Source: an uncultured Lachnospiraceae bacterium
GTDB taxonomy: Bacteria > Bacillota > Clostridia > Lachnospirales > Lachnospiraceae
DNA length: 18,323 nucleotides
Direction: 5' to 3'
Assembly: GCA_934418125.1 (NCBI GenBank)
Contig: CAKRWT010000046.1
Location: forward strand, 1 to 18,323
Of the stretch, positions 1 to 9,163 are shown piece after piece. Positions within the stretch are counted from its first letter, which is position 1. The number at the start of each line of letters is the position of its first letter. The notes beneath the pieces were generated by a model, which had not been told where the DNA came from, ran no database searches, and saw only the letters and a program-made list of their open reading frames with translations. The position numbers and the translations under genes are program-made.

Positions 1-1388
<1,388 letters not shown>

Positions 1389-1419
1389 CTACTATTTATA
1401 CAATGTTGTTGTTTCTGTT

Positions 1420-2040
1420 TTATTGAACTACCGCTACCATGCTGTGTCTTACTACAGTGTCGCGGTAGGTGTAACCTTTTAACAATTCCTGTGCAATCAC
1501 ACCGGATTCATATTCATCACTTTCTACCTGCATTACTGCATTATGAAAATCCGGATTGAATTCTTCGCCAACTGCCGGAATCGGTTTTACTTCCAACTTA
1601 TCAAGTTCTGTCAGAAGTTGTTTGTAAATCATTTCCATTCCCTGTGCAAATCCACCATCCTTTTCTTCCTCCGGTACACTTGCCAGACCTCTTTCAAAGT
1701 TATCTACAACAGGAAGTATCTTTTCAATTACGCTTCTGGCTCCGGTCTCAAACATTGCTGTTTTTTCCTTCTCACTTCTCTTACGGAAGTTATCGAACTC
1801 TGCCATCTGACGTTTTACTCTGTCTTCCAGTTCATCCACTTTTTCTTTTAAGGCATCCTGTTTCTTATCTGCTTTTTCTTTTTTCTTCTTTTCTTTTTTA
1901 CTCTCCTTGGAGGTTTCCTCAGCTTCTGTTTCCTGTTCTTTATCCGTTTCCTCTGCCTCGGCTGTAACCTCTTGTTCCATCTCTTCTTTATTATCTTCTG
2001 TCAGGTTTTCTTCCTGCATCATGTCTTTTTCTTCTGCCAC
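1420..2040 (-). CDS. grpE: GrpE nucleotide-exchange factor for DnaK
   Basis: GrpE releases ADP from DnaK and so resets the chaperone cycle. The 206-residue product has a long acidic and lysine-rich, low-complexity N-terminus (about residues 1-65), then a predicted coiled-coil stretch (KVDELEDRVKRQMAEFDNFRKR). The family's C-terminal wing domain follows, with FNPDFHNAVMQVES and a final KGYTYRDTVVRHSMVAV. The start is read as GTG at 2040 (MAEEKDMM), with AAAGGG about 10 nt upstream. An ATG pair follows six codons in and is an alternative start, but its ribosome site is weaker. An ATG at 2048-2050 is out of frame. The gene lies 33 bp after hrcA and 43 bp before dnaK, in the standard clostridial heat-shock order. 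The highly charged N-terminal tail is longer than in E. coli GrpE but is common in Firmicutes. Confidence 0.97.
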   Translation of the reverse strand: MAEEKDMMQEENLTEDNKEEMEQEVTAEAEETDKEQETEAEETSKESKKEKKKKEKADKKQDALKEKVDELEDRVKRQMAEFDNFRKRSEKEKTAMFETGARSVIEKILPVVDNFERGLASVPEEEKDGGFAQGMEMIYKQLLTELDKLEVKPIPAVGEEFNPDFHNAVMQVESDEYESGVIAQELLKGYTYRDTVVRHSMVAVVQ

Positions 2041-2073
2041 TCTGAATCATCCCTTTCTGTTCCCTGATATCTA

Positions 2074-3099
2074 TCAGTTCTTTTTATATAAATCATCTAA
2101 CTGGTTCTTTAGAACCTTCAGATTACTTACTACCTTTTCATAATCCATTCGCTTCGGTCCGATAATACCAATCGTTCCCTTCATGCCTTCATCCAATTCA
2201 TAGGTTGCTGTTACAATACTGCAATCTTTCATGCCTGCCACCGGTGTTTCATTCCCGATGTAGACCTGGATGCCGGTATTCTCATCTGCCAGATTATCCT
2301 GTACCAGTTCTGTCAGTGCCTGTTTCTCTTCAAAGGTAGTTATCAGCTCACTGGCTCTTTCATGGTCTGCCAGTTCCGGATACTTGAACAGGTTCTTCGT
2401 TCCACTGGTGTATATTTCCAAATCTTCATCTGCTTTGATGGCCTCTGCAACGGCATCAATGACATTTCCAACGATTTCACTGTGGATACCTGCCTGCTGC
2501 TTCATCGCCGCAATCATACCCAGATTAATCTCTTCCAGCGATAATCCATTCAGATGTGTGTTCAGCAGAATGTTCAGCTTCAGCAGTGTTTCATCACTTA
2601 ACTCTTCCTCTACGGTAAGCATTGTGTTCTTGATAACATTGCCTTCCACAACGATAACTGCCAGAATCTGATTTCTATCCACTCTCGATAACTGAATGAA
2701 TTTCAGCTTATTGCGATGGTACTGAGGTGATGAAATCATGGCTGCATATTCTGTATTATTTGCCAAAACCTTTGCTGCCTGCTTTAAGAGATTATCCATC
2801 TTATCTTCTTTTTGAAGAAGCATCTCTTTCATCTCTTCTACTTCGCGTTCCTTATCTTCCATCATCTTATCAACATAAAGCCGATAACCTTTATCCGATG
2901 GAATACGTCCTGCGGAAGTATGAGGCTGGATGATATATCCCAATTCTTCCAAATCTGCCATCTCATTACGGATGGTTGCGGAGCTTAAATTCAAGTCTGT
3001 ATATTTGGAAATCGTTCTGCTTCCAACCGGTTCTCCAGTCTCCAGGTAGTTACGGATGATGGCCTGCAAGATTTTGTATTTTCTTTCATCTAGCTGCAT
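2074..3099 (-). CDS. hrcA: HrcA heat-inducible transcription repressor
   Basis: HrcA represses class I heat-shock genes by binding CIRCE operators; it is kept active by GroEL in model Firmicutes. The 341-residue length matches the family (about 340). The N-terminal winged helix is visible as LNLSSATIRNEMADLEELGYI followed by the conserved HTSAGRIPSDKGYRLYVD. The C-terminal half contains the typical GNETPVAGMKDCSIVTATY and GTIGIIGPKRMDYEKVVSNL segments. The ATG at 3097-3099 has AGAGGAAAG upstream at normal spacing. It is the first gene of the operon with grpE and dnaK and sits directly behind a perfect CIRCE element, so it should be autoregulated. Confidence 0.98.
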   Translation of the reverse strand: MQLDERKYKILQAIIRNYLETGEPVGSRTISKYTDLNLSSATIRNEMADLEELGYIIQPHTSAGRIPSDKGYRLYVDKMMEDKEREVEEMKEMLLQKEDKMDNLLKQAAKVLANNTEYAAMISSPQYHRNKLKFIQLSRVDRNQILAVIVVEGNVIKNTMLTVEEELSDETLLKLNILLNTHLNGLSLEEINLGMIAAMKQQAGIHSEIVGNVIDAVAEAIKADEDLEIYTSGTKNLFKYPELADHERASELITTFEEKQALTELVQDNLADENTGIQVYIGNETPVAGMKDCSIVTATYELDEGMKGTIGIIGPKRMDYEKVVSNLKVLKNQLDDLYKKN

Positions 3100-3115
3100 A
3101 CCACTTTCCTCTTTG

Positions 3116-3142
3116 TTAGCACTCGTCTTATTGGAGTGCTAA
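3116..3142 (-). promoter_or_regulatory. CIRCE operator (HrcA binding site)
   Basis: Perfect inverted repeat TTAGCACTC-N9-GAGTGCTAA, identical in layout to the CIRCE consensus. It sits just downstream of the predicted transcription start of hrcA and 17 bp from the hrcA start codon, so it would also be present in the mRNA. Only one copy is seen; dnaK has none of its own in this window. Confidence 0.97.
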
Positions 3143-3150
3143 CACCTTCT

Positions 3151-3167
3151 AGTGATAAGGTATCACT
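3151..3167. promoter_or_regulatory. Palindrome over the hrcA -10 (possible second operator)
   Basis: Perfect inverted repeat AGTGATA-AGG-TATCACT on the plus strand. It covers the whole -10 hexamer of the hrcA promoter and lies 8 bp from CIRCE. It does not resemble CIRCE or the CtsR heptad repeat. A binding site for another regulator is an inference from position only. Confidence 0.45.
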
Positions 3168-3185
3168 TACTATTTTCCTTGTCAA
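3157..3185 (-). promoter_or_regulatory. Sigma-A-type promoter of the hrcA-grpE-dnaK operon
   Basis: Reverse-strand -35 TTGACA (3180-3185), 17-bp spacer, and a weak -10 TACCTT (3157-3162) preceded by TG in the extended -10 position. Transcription would begin near 3150, immediately before CIRCE. Confidence 0.75.
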
Positions 3186-3219
3186 CATCTGTATATAAAA
3201 AATTTATAAAAAAAGAATT

Positions 3220-3258
3220 AAAAAATCCCGGCATAAGAGTTTTCCTCTCTCGCCGGGA
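3220..3258 (-). terminator. Rho-independent terminator of the DUF6465-like gene
   Basis: Stem TCCCGGC / GCCGGGA (3226-3232 with 3252-3258), with additional AGAG/CTCT pairing inside the loop. On the reverse strand it is followed by six T then a second T-rich run. It lies 38 bp after the stop codon of the gene at 3297-3761. Confidence 0.9.
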
Positions 3259-3296
3259 CACTTTACTTTCTTTTTATTATGTACTGTCTGCACAGA

Positions 3297-3761
3297 TTAG
3301 ATTGCGAAATCACCTTTCACATCACCATTGATTACATAGTATACCTTGTTTTCTTCTGGTTTTACATATAATTCAACCGTCTTGAAATCAGCTGCCTTCT
3401 GCTTTAAATCATATTTCCATACATCTTTTGCAATCTGGATTAAAGCCTCTGTTGTATATTTCTTATCTGCATACTCTACCTGAATAGTTGCTTTTACTTC
3501 TTCCTTCTTAGCAGTAACTTTCTTAGTTGCAGCTTTCTTGGTTGTCTCTTTCTTAGCCGCCACTTTCTTTACAGTTTCCTTCTTTGCTGCCGTTTTCTTC
3601 TCTGCTACAGGTTTCTTCTCTGCTACAGGTTTCTTCTCTGCTACAGGTTTCACTTCCTTTGCAGGCTCTTCTGTCTTAACTTCTGCTGCTTTTGCTACAG
3701 GCTTCTCTGTTGCAGCTTTGATGACTGGTTTTGCCATTGCAGTTTTCTTGTTCTCTACCAT
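3297..3761 (-). CDS. DUF6465-like protein with histone-H1-like basic tail
   Basis: Function not established. The 154-residue product has two parts. Residues 1 to about 90 are almost only Lys, Ala, Glu, Val, Pro and Thr, with three tandem KPVAEK units and several KKETTKKA-type repeats like eukaryotic H1 or bacterial histone-like tails. Residues about 91-154 form a compact domain (IQVEYADKKYTTEALIQIAK, LYVKPEENKVYYVINGDVKG) that I associate with DUF6465, a small family frequent in Lachnospiraceae. There is no signal peptide or membrane segment. The start was placed at the ATG at 3759-3761 because GGAAGGAG lies 7 nt upstream. A longer reading frame beginning at 3800 lacks a ribosome site and would start inside a hairpin. 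It is monocistronic with its own promoter and terminator. A nucleic-acid-binding role is only an inference from the basic tail. Confidence 0.9.
   Translation of the reverse strand: MVENKKTAMAKPVIKAATEKPVAKAAEVKTEEPAKEVKPVAEKKPVAEKKPVAEKKTAAKKETVKKVAAKKETTKKAATKKVTAKKEEVKATIQVEYADKKYTTEALIQIAKDVWKYDLKQKAADFKTVELYVKPEENKVYYVINGDVKGDFAI
3594..3647. repeat. Three perfect 18-bp tandem repeats inside the DUF6465-like gene
   Basis: The unit TTTCTTCTCTGCTACAGG occurs three times in a row without a mismatch. Eighteen bases is six codons, so gain or loss of a unit keeps the frame and only changes the length of the basic tail (KPVAEK per unit). Confidence 0.95.
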
Positions 3762-3779
3762 AATAATACTCCTTCCCAC

Positions 3780-3800
3780 ATGTTCATTGTATATGAACAT
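3780..3800 (-). promoter_or_regulatory. Leader hairpin just before the DUF6465-like ribosome site
   Basis: Perfect inverted repeat ATGTTCAT-N5-ATGAACAT a few bases upstream of the GGAAGGAG ribosome site. It lies between promoter and start codon and so would fold in the mRNA. It lacks a T-run, so it is not a terminator. A smaller GGATA-GTT-TATCC hairpin lies upstream in the same leader. It could be an mRNA stability or translation-control element, or a protein operator. Confidence 0.55.
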
Positions 3801-3849
3801 TACACATTTACGCTCCGTTTACTCCTCAGGATAAACTATCCTATGGAGC

Positions 3850-3878
3850 ATTTTAGCGTGGTAATGTGGCAGTGTCAA
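3850..3878 (-). promoter_or_regulatory. Strong sigma-A promoter of the DUF6465-like gene
   Basis: Reverse-strand -35 TTGACA (3873-3878), 17-bp spacer, -10 TAAAAT (3850-3855). It is near consensus, suggesting high expression. The predicted leader is about 80 nt. Confidence 0.88.
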
Positions 3879-3909
3879 CAGACAATCTGTACAAATAGTT
3901 CAATTTTCC

Positions 3910-4731
3910 CTACTTTCCAAGTGCAAAATAGACAAGAACCGCCACTCCCAGCACGATACGATACCATCCAAACACCTTAAAGTCATGTTTTTTGATATAA
4001 CCCATCAGGAAACGGATAACAACTACCGAAACCACAAAAGCAACTATCATACCTACGAACAGTATTATAAGCTCCGGACCGGTAAAGGCAAAGCCAAATT
4101 TTACCAGCTTTAAAAGGCTTGCCCCCAACATAACCGGGATAGCCAGGAAAAAGGTAAACTCTGCTGCCACGGTTCTGGATACTCCAATCAGGAGGGCTCC
4201 TACGATAGTCGCTCCGGAACGGGATGTTCCAGGGAAAATAGCTGCTAACAGCTGGAAAATACCAATCAGCAACGCGGTCTTATAGGTAATCTGATTCAGG
4301 CTTGTAATCTTTGGTTTGGCATTTTTATTATGGTTTTCTACTATAATAAAGGCGATACCAAATACAATCAGTGCGATGGCAACACACCACGGATTATAGA
4401 ACAGAGCATCAAACACATCATCGAATGCCAGTCCGATAATGGCTGCTGGAATACAGGCAACCAGTATCTTAAACCATAATACGAAAATATCCTTCTGGAT
4501 TACCGGCTTTTCCTTAAAATGAAATGGGAAAATCTTATTCCAGAACAGAAGAACTACCGCCAGAATAGCTCCCAACTGAATGACTACCAGAAACATTTCC
4601 CAGAATTCCGGGGAAACATCCAGCGTTACAAACTCATTTAACAGAATCATGTGACCGGTACTGCTGATAGGGAGCCACTCGGTAATTCCTTCTACAATTC
4701 CAAACAATACCGCTTTTAATATTTCAATCAT
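3910..4731 (-). CDS. uppP: Undecaprenyl-diphosphatase (BacA/UppP)
   Basis: Integral membrane enzyme that converts undecaprenyl diphosphate to the monophosphate carrier used for peptidoglycan and wall-polymer synthesis; overexpression is known to give bacitracin resistance. Both family signatures are present: GIVEGITEWLPISSTGH near the N-terminus (catalytic Glu residues and the SSTGH box) and PGTSRSGAT (about residues 167-175). Many hydrophobic membrane segments run through the 273-residue product, which is the usual length. An ATG 12 bases upstream (4743) is possible. I prefer 4731 because GAGG lies 6 nt upstream of it and the protein then starts like other BacA proteins. It is the last gene of the alpha-galactosidase/aminotransferase/patatin set, 59 bp after the patatin gene. 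No convincing terminator was seen after it. Confidence 0.96.
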   Translation of the reverse strand: MIEILKAVLFGIVEGITEWLPISSTGHMILLNEFVTLDVSPEFWEMFLVVIQLGAILAVVLLFWNKIFPFHFKEKPVIQKDIFVLWFKILVACIPAAIIGLAFDDVFDALFYNPWCVAIALIVFGIAFIIVENHNKNAKPKITSLNQITYKTALLIGIFQLLAAIFPGTSRSGATIVGALLIGVSRTVAAEFTFFLAIPVMLGASLLKLVKFGFAFTGPELIILFVGMIVAFVVSVVVIRFLMGYIKKHDFKVFGWYRIVLGVAVLVYFALGK

Positions 4732-4790
4732 TTTAGTCCTCATTTCTTAGCGGATTTTCAAGTCAGGTAAATCCACTCTATTGTATGTAT

Positions 4791-5642
4791 TTATGCTTCC
4801 AGATATTCCAACAATTCCATGTAACAATCCTCGGCATCCCGGTAACCCTCTTCGTAAAGGAGCGTGAGCTTTGCCTTATCTTTTTCCACTCTGCCGACAT
4901 CACTTACCTTTTTCGGACGGATTACAAAAATGTTTCCTTGTGCCTGCTGTTCCTCAATATACTGTACGGTGCTGTTATAAGTAAGATGTCTCTCACGCAT
5001 CAGCTCATATACCTTCGGATATCTGGCATATCGCAGCTTCATCAGTGCCAGCTCCGCTCCCGCCGGTTGTCGGATATATCCTTCTTCCTTCGTCATAACC
5101 ACTACATTTTTTCGATTACCATCCCGCATAGACTTTCTGAGCGGAATAGAATCTGAAATACCACCATCCAGATACAGTCTGCCGTTGATTTTCACATTAC
5201 GGGCTGCAAGCGGCATGGAACTGGATGCCTGCACCGCTATCATATCCGTATGCATATCTTTTAATGGCAGATATTCCGGTTCTCCCGTTTTAATGTTAGT
5301 TACCACCGCATAGGCATTTCCTTCATATTGCTCGAAAGTGTCATAATCATAGGGATCCAGATAATCCGGTATCAGTTTGTAACACATATCCACACCAAAT
5401 AAATCCCCCGTCTTTACCAGACTTTCCACGCTGCAATAAGTCTTTTCTTCCAGATAGTTTACATACACACGATATGCCCGTTTTTTCTGATGGGAAAGAT
5501 AACTGCACAGATTACATGCCCCTGCCGATACTCCATAACAACTGGAAAAGAGAATTTCCTTTTCCATAAAAAAATCCAGTACGCCTGCGGTATAGATACC
5601 TTTCATACCGCCGCCTTCCAAAACCAGTCCTGCCTGATACAT
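4791..5642 (-). CDS. Patatin-like phospholipase/acyl hydrolase
   Basis: Serine lipid acyl hydrolase of the patatin family, with a Ser-Asp dyad. The features are in order: oxyanion-hole motif GGGMKG (residues 10-15), nucleophile elbow GVSAG with Ser39, and the DGG motif with Asp159. The product has 283 residues and no signal peptide, so it is probably cytoplasmic. It resembles the bacterial YjjU/RssA-like group more than secreted ExoU-type toxins, but the substrate cannot be read from sequence. GGGAGG lies 7 nt before the ATG. It starts 51 bp after the aminotransferase stop and is probably co-transcribed with it and with uppP downstream, suggesting a possible membrane-lipid link with uppP (inference only). 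Confidence 0.93.
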   Translation of the reverse strand: MYQAGLVLEGGGMKGIYTAGVLDFFMEKEILFSSCYGVSAGACNLCSYLSHQKKRAYRVYVNYLEEKTYCSVESLVKTGDLFGVDMCYKLIPDYLDPYDYDTFEQYEGNAYAVVTNIKTGEPEYLPLKDMHTDMIAVQASSSMPLAARNVKINGRLYLDGGISDSIPLRKSMRDGNRKNVVVMTKEEGYIRQPAGAELALMKLRYARYPKVYELMRERHLTYNSTVQYIEEQQAQGNIFVIRPKKVSDVGRVEKDKAKLTLLYEEGYRDAEDCYMELLEYLEA

Positions 5643-5693
5643 AGTCCTACCTCCCTGATTTATCCCGGCTTCCCCAGAAGTCTATTGCTGGTT

Positions 5694-6878
5694 CTAATAT
5701 TCGTTCTTCACGAATTTCCGGAAAGCTTCCAAAGAACGTTCTACCTTCTCTGTATCAATACAATAAGCAATCCGGAAATAACCATCCACACCAAAGCTGT
5801 TGCTTGGCACTAAAATCAAATCATATTTCTTTGCCTTCTCACTGAAAGCAACGGCATCTTCTTCCAATGCCTTCGGGAACATATAGAAAGTGCCTCCTGG
5901 TTTCACACAGTCAAATCCAAGCTCTGTCAATTCCCGGTATAAAATATTCATGTTCGTTTCATAGACAGAAAGGTCTGCTGTCAAATCAAGCACCTCTGCC
6001 ACTGCCAGCTGAATGATAGATGGGGGACAGTTGTGTCCGGTTCCTCTGGATATCTGTCCGCACATAGAGGTAATCAGCTCTGCATCCGTACATGCCGGGT
6101 TCACTGCCACGTATCCGATACGCTCTCCCGGAAGGGATAACGATTTCGAGAAAGAGTAGCAGGATAAGGTGTTCCTGTAGAACTTAGACGGATATGGTGC
6201 ATCCACTCCGTCAAAGATAATTTCCCGGTAAGGCTCATCGGAAATCAGGAAAATATCATGTCCGTATTGTTCCTGCTTCTCTGTCATAATCCGTGCCAGT
6301 TCCCTAATCGTTTCCGTAGAATATACAATGCCGGACGGATTGTTTGGTGTGTTAATCAAAACTGCCATTACCTTCTCTGTCAGCATCTGCTCAAAGGCTT
6401 CAAAATTAATCTGAAAAGATTTGGTGTCTGCCGGCACAATCTTAAGGTTTGCACCTGTCAGGTTGATATAAGGATTATACTCCGGGAAATAAGGCGCAAA
6501 AGTAAGCACCTCATCACCAGGCTGTGCCACACAACGGATAGCATGGGCAATAGCACCTGCCGCACCGGTAGCCATAAAAATATGATTTCCTGTATACTGC
6601 ATCCCAAATCTGCGATTCAGGGACTCTGCTACTTTTTCCCTTACAGAAGGAATTCCAAGACTCTGGCTGTAACCATGCAATTCCATCGGATTCCTCTCCT
6701 GTAACATCTGAATCATTGTATCGGTAAATTTCTGCGGAACCGGTACAGACGGATTCCCCAGACTGTAATCAAATACGTTCTCGTATCCGATTTCTGCCCC
6801 TCTTGCTGTGGCAAATTCGGATAACTGACGAATAACGGATTTGCCCTGTAACATATCTTTATATTTCTGTACAATCAT
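5694..6878 (-). CDS. PLP-dependent class I/II aminotransferase
   Basis: Fold-type I pyridoxal-phosphate aminotransferase of the aspartate/aromatic group, 394 residues. Visible signature residues are NTPNNPSG (176-183), Asp214 in SDEPY, which contacts the cofactor ring nitrogen, the Schiff-base Lys245 in SFSKSLSLPGERIGY, and the substrate carboxylate Arg369 in GYFRIAY. The substrate amino acid cannot be assigned from these motifs. The start ATG has GGAGG upstream (ATGGAGGAAAAAT then ATG). Only 28 bp separate it from the alpha-galactosidase stop, too little for a separate promoter outside the preceding gene, so it is read as part of the same transcript. The sugar-hydrolase/aminotransferase pairing has no obvious pathway logic. 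Confidence 0.93.
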   Translation of the reverse strand: MIVQKYKDMLQGKSVIRQLSEFATARGAEIGYENVFDYSLGNPSVPVPQKFTDTMIQMLQERNPMELHGYSQSLGIPSVREKVAESLNRRFGMQYTGNHIFMATGAAGAIAHAIRCVAQPGDEVLTFAPYFPEYNPYINLTGANLKIVPADTKSFQINFEAFEQMLTEKVMAVLINTPNNPSGIVYSTETIRELARIMTEKQEQYGHDIFLISDEPYREIIFDGVDAPYPSKFYRNTLSCYSFSKSLSLPGERIGYVAVNPACTDAELITSMCGQISRGTGHNCPPSIIQLAVAEVLDLTADLSVYETNMNILYRELTELGFDCVKPGGTFYMFPKALEEDAVAFSEKAKKYDLILVPSNSFGVDGYFRIAYCIDTEKVERSLEAFRKFVKNEY

Positions 6879-6906
6879 ATTTTTCCTCCATGCCTGACCA
6901 TTCTTT

Positions 6907-9117
6907 CTATAATGCTTTCAAGTGCATCAGGCGACCTTTGAAATCACCCCAGAGTGGCGGAATGTTAATACCAGCATAGTGTAAAGTGTCACCCCTATAC
7001 TCCGTCTGCTTGATTTCCGGCCAGTCCTGTGCATTTTCAATCACATAGGTCTTCTCCGGGTTTAATCCCGGTATATGAATTCTTCTGCTGTGGAAGTTTG
7101 GTCTGGTCAACACCTGGATATAAGTCACCAAAGCTTCGCTCTTATCCTTAGCCACTACCTCATAGCAGTCATAGAAATGATTCTCTGCATAGTGTGCAAT
7201 ACGATAATAATCTCCCTGACGAACCAGGTCATTATATTTATGGTACATGGCAACCTGCTGCGGAATCATATTTCTGTCTTCTTCCGGAATTCTGGTCACA
7301 TCCAACTCATAACCAAAGGTACCTGCCAGTGCCACATAACCTCTTGTTTCAAAAGGTGTGGTTCTTCCAACAGTATGGTTCGGGCAGTCCGATACATGCG
7401 CTCCCATCGTAGATAACGGATAAATCATAGCTGTTCCTGCCTGGATGGAAAGTCTTTCTACTGCATCGGTATCATCGGAGCACCAAATCTGCGGACTGTA
7501 ATATAACATACCGGCATCAAATCTGGCACCACCACCAGAGCAGTTCTCTAATAACAGGTGTGGGAACTCTTTCGTTAATCTGTCCTGTAATTCATAGACT
7601 GCCAGTGCCTGTCTGTGATACAGTTCACCCTGTCTGTCAGCCTCCAGACCGTAGCTTCCGATATCACAAATCTGTCTGTTCATATCCCATTTTACATATT
7701 CTATATTGGCACTATGCAGCACTGCAGCTACCATATCAAATACATAATCTCTTACTTCTTTTCTGGTTAAATCCAGTACATACTGATTTCTGGAAAGACT
7801 CGCTGTTCTTCCCGGAATGGCGATTGCCCAGTCCGGATGTTCTCTGTATAAGTTGGAATCCGGGGAAATCATTTCCGGCTCAAACCAGATACCAAATTTC
7901 ATGCCAAGCTTGTTGACTTCTTCTACCAGATGCTTCAAACCGCCATTGATTTTGGACTCATTTACCTGCCAGTCTCCCAGACTTGTGTTGTCATCGTTTC
8001 GACAGCCAAACCAGCCATCATCCATAACCAGCATCTCGATGCCAAGCCTGGATGCCTGTCTGGCAATATCTAACAGCTTCTCTGTATTGAAATCAAAATA
8101 AGTTGCTTCCCAGTTGTTAATCAGAATCGGGCGCTTCTTATCCTTATACTCACCACGGATTAAATGATTTCTGTATAAATCATGGAAACATCTGGTCATA
8201 CCGCCGATACCCTCTGCAGAATATACACAGACAACCTCAGGTGCCTGGAACTGTTCCCCAGCTTCCAGCTTCCAGCAGAAGTTCTCCGGATGAATCCCCA
8301 TCATGGCACGCATGCTGCCGAACTGGTCTGCTTCAATCTGTGCTAAGAAGTTACCGGAATAGATGAAGTTCATGGCATAAACCTCACCAGCCTCCTCGGT
8401 TGTATTCTTCTGTTTCCATGCCATGAAAGGATGCTCCTGATGGCTGGACTCTCCACGGATGGAAGATACACTCTGCTTTCCCCTTAATACAGGTCTTGTC
8501 TGAATCGCACGTTCTCTTGCCCAGGAACCATGCAAGGTAATCATTTCGTAATCATCATTGTCCATATCCATGCATACAGACATTACCTTCGTCAGATAAA
8601 TCGGCTCTTTTGCCTTATTTACTACCTTTACACTTCTTGCGATGGCATCGTTGTCTGCAAAAACGCTGTAAGATAAAATTACTTGCAGCTGTAAAACACT
8701 GTCCTCACAGGTAAGCTCCAGTGTCTTACACTCGCTCTCTTTGCCAAAGGTTGCCGGAAGCCCTTCCAGACCTTCTTTTCCATCATAGATACGATGCGAA
8801 ACATAGGATAAAGATACACCGGCATGCCCACCCAGTGTTCTGACTGCAAAGCTTGACTCTCTGTAATCTCCCACATTATTTCCCGTATATTCTGTCGGGA
8901 AAGTATCCAGAAAAGAGTTTCTGTCTCTGTTATTCTGCGATGGTACAAATGGTGCTTCCATGGTACGCAGTAAATAAACCAGGTTATCCTCTGTCAATTT
9001 TCTTCCATAGTATATATGTCCTACAAAATTCTCCTCATCCACAATGCCAATGCAATAGCTTGTGTGCGCTGTATCCAGCTTGAATACACGATTCTTTTCA
9101 TTATAAGTAATGTTCAT
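6907..9117 (-). CDS. GH36 alpha-galactosidase
   Basis: Hydrolyses terminal alpha-1,6-galactosides such as melibiose, raffinose and stachyose. The 736-residue protein is the size of the classic bacterial GH36 enzymes (about 730). It has an N-terminal beta-sandwich (about 1-320), then a TIM barrel with MLVMDDGWFG (363-371), the nucleophile Asp478 in YVKWDMNRQ, ENCSGGGARFD (524-534), the proton donor Asp548 in CSDDTDAVERL, and a C-terminal beta domain. No signal peptide is present, so it is intracellular and would act on imported oligosaccharides. No sugar transporter gene lies beside it in this window. AGAAAGGA precedes the ATG. It is the first gene of the set continuing into the aminotransferase, behind a promoter with two palindromes. 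Confidence 0.96.
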   Translation of the reverse strand: MNITYNEKNRVFKLDTAHTSYCIGIVDEENFVGHIYYGRKLTEDNLVYLLRTMEAPFVPSQNNRDRNSFLDTFPTEYTGNNVGDYRESSFAVRTLGGHAGVSLSYVSHRIYDGKEGLEGLPATFGKESECKTLELTCEDSVLQLQVILSYSVFADNDAIARSVKVVNKAKEPIYLTKVMSVCMDMDNDDYEMITLHGSWARERAIQTRPVLRGKQSVSSIRGESSHQEHPFMAWKQKNTTEEAGEVYAMNFIYSGNFLAQIEADQFGSMRAMMGIHPENFCWKLEAGEQFQAPEVVCVYSAEGIGGMTRCFHDLYRNHLIRGEYKDKKRPILINNWEATYFDFNTEKLLDIARQASRLGIEMLVMDDGWFGCRNDDNTSLGDWQVNESKINGGLKHLVEEVNKLGMKFGIWFEPEMISPDSNLYREHPDWAIAIPGRTASLSRNQYVLDLTRKEVRDYVFDMVAAVLHSANIEYVKWDMNRQICDIGSYGLEADRQGELYHRQALAVYELQDRLTKEFPHLLLENCSGGGARFDAGMLYYSPQIWCSDDTDAVERLSIQAGTAMIYPLSTMGAHVSDCPNHTVGRTTPFETRGYVALAGTFGYELDVTRIPEEDRNMIPQQVAMYHKYNDLVRQGDYYRIAHYAENHFYDCYEVVAKDKSEALVTYIQVLTRPNFHSRRIHIPGLNPEKTYVIENAQDWPEIKQTEYRGDTLHYAGINIPPLWGDFKGRLMHLKAL

Positions 9118-9143
9118 GTCCGGAATCCTTTCTTCCTTTTATT

Positions 9144-9161
9144 CTGTATTGCTCAATACAG
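9144..9161. promoter_or_regulatory. 18-bp perfect palindrome at the alpha-galactosidase transcription start
   Basis: CTGTATTG-CT-CAATACAG, arms of 8 bp, placed between the predicted -10 (9164-9169) and the ribosome site. There is no T-run after it on either strand, so it is not a terminator for glpK. Position and symmetry suggest a repressor operator for alpha-galactoside-dependent control; the regulator gene is not in the window. Confidence 0.6.
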
Positions 9162-9163
9162 TA

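Noticed and set aside
3594..3647. CRISPR-like array
   Set aside because: Three contiguous 18-bp units with no spacers, inside a coding frame; a simple tandem repeat.
3780..3800. Possible LexA (SOS) box in the GTTC..GAAC repeat
   Set aside because: The half sites are in the opposite orientation (GTTC-N-GAAC) from the Gram-positive LexA consensus GAAC-N4-GTTC.
3538..3834. Plus-strand ORF opposite the DUF6465-like gene rich in Phe, Ser, Ala and Thr
   Set aside because: It is the antisense of the Lys/Ala repeat codons; it has no ribosome site or family resemblance, and the minus-strand gene has promoter, SD and terminator.
7075..8101. Several plus-strand ORFs inside the alpha-galactosidase gene
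   Set aside because: Antisense shadows without ribosome sites; the minus strand encodes a complete GH36 enzyme with catalytic residues.
8679..8948. 89-codon minus-strand ORF inside the alpha-galactosidase gene
   Set aside because: Out-of-frame on the same strand with no start signals and no recognisable domain.
9144..9161. Palindrome as a glpK terminator
   Set aside because: No T-run follows on the reverse strand and the stem is AT-rich; it lies after the alpha-galactosidase -10 instead.
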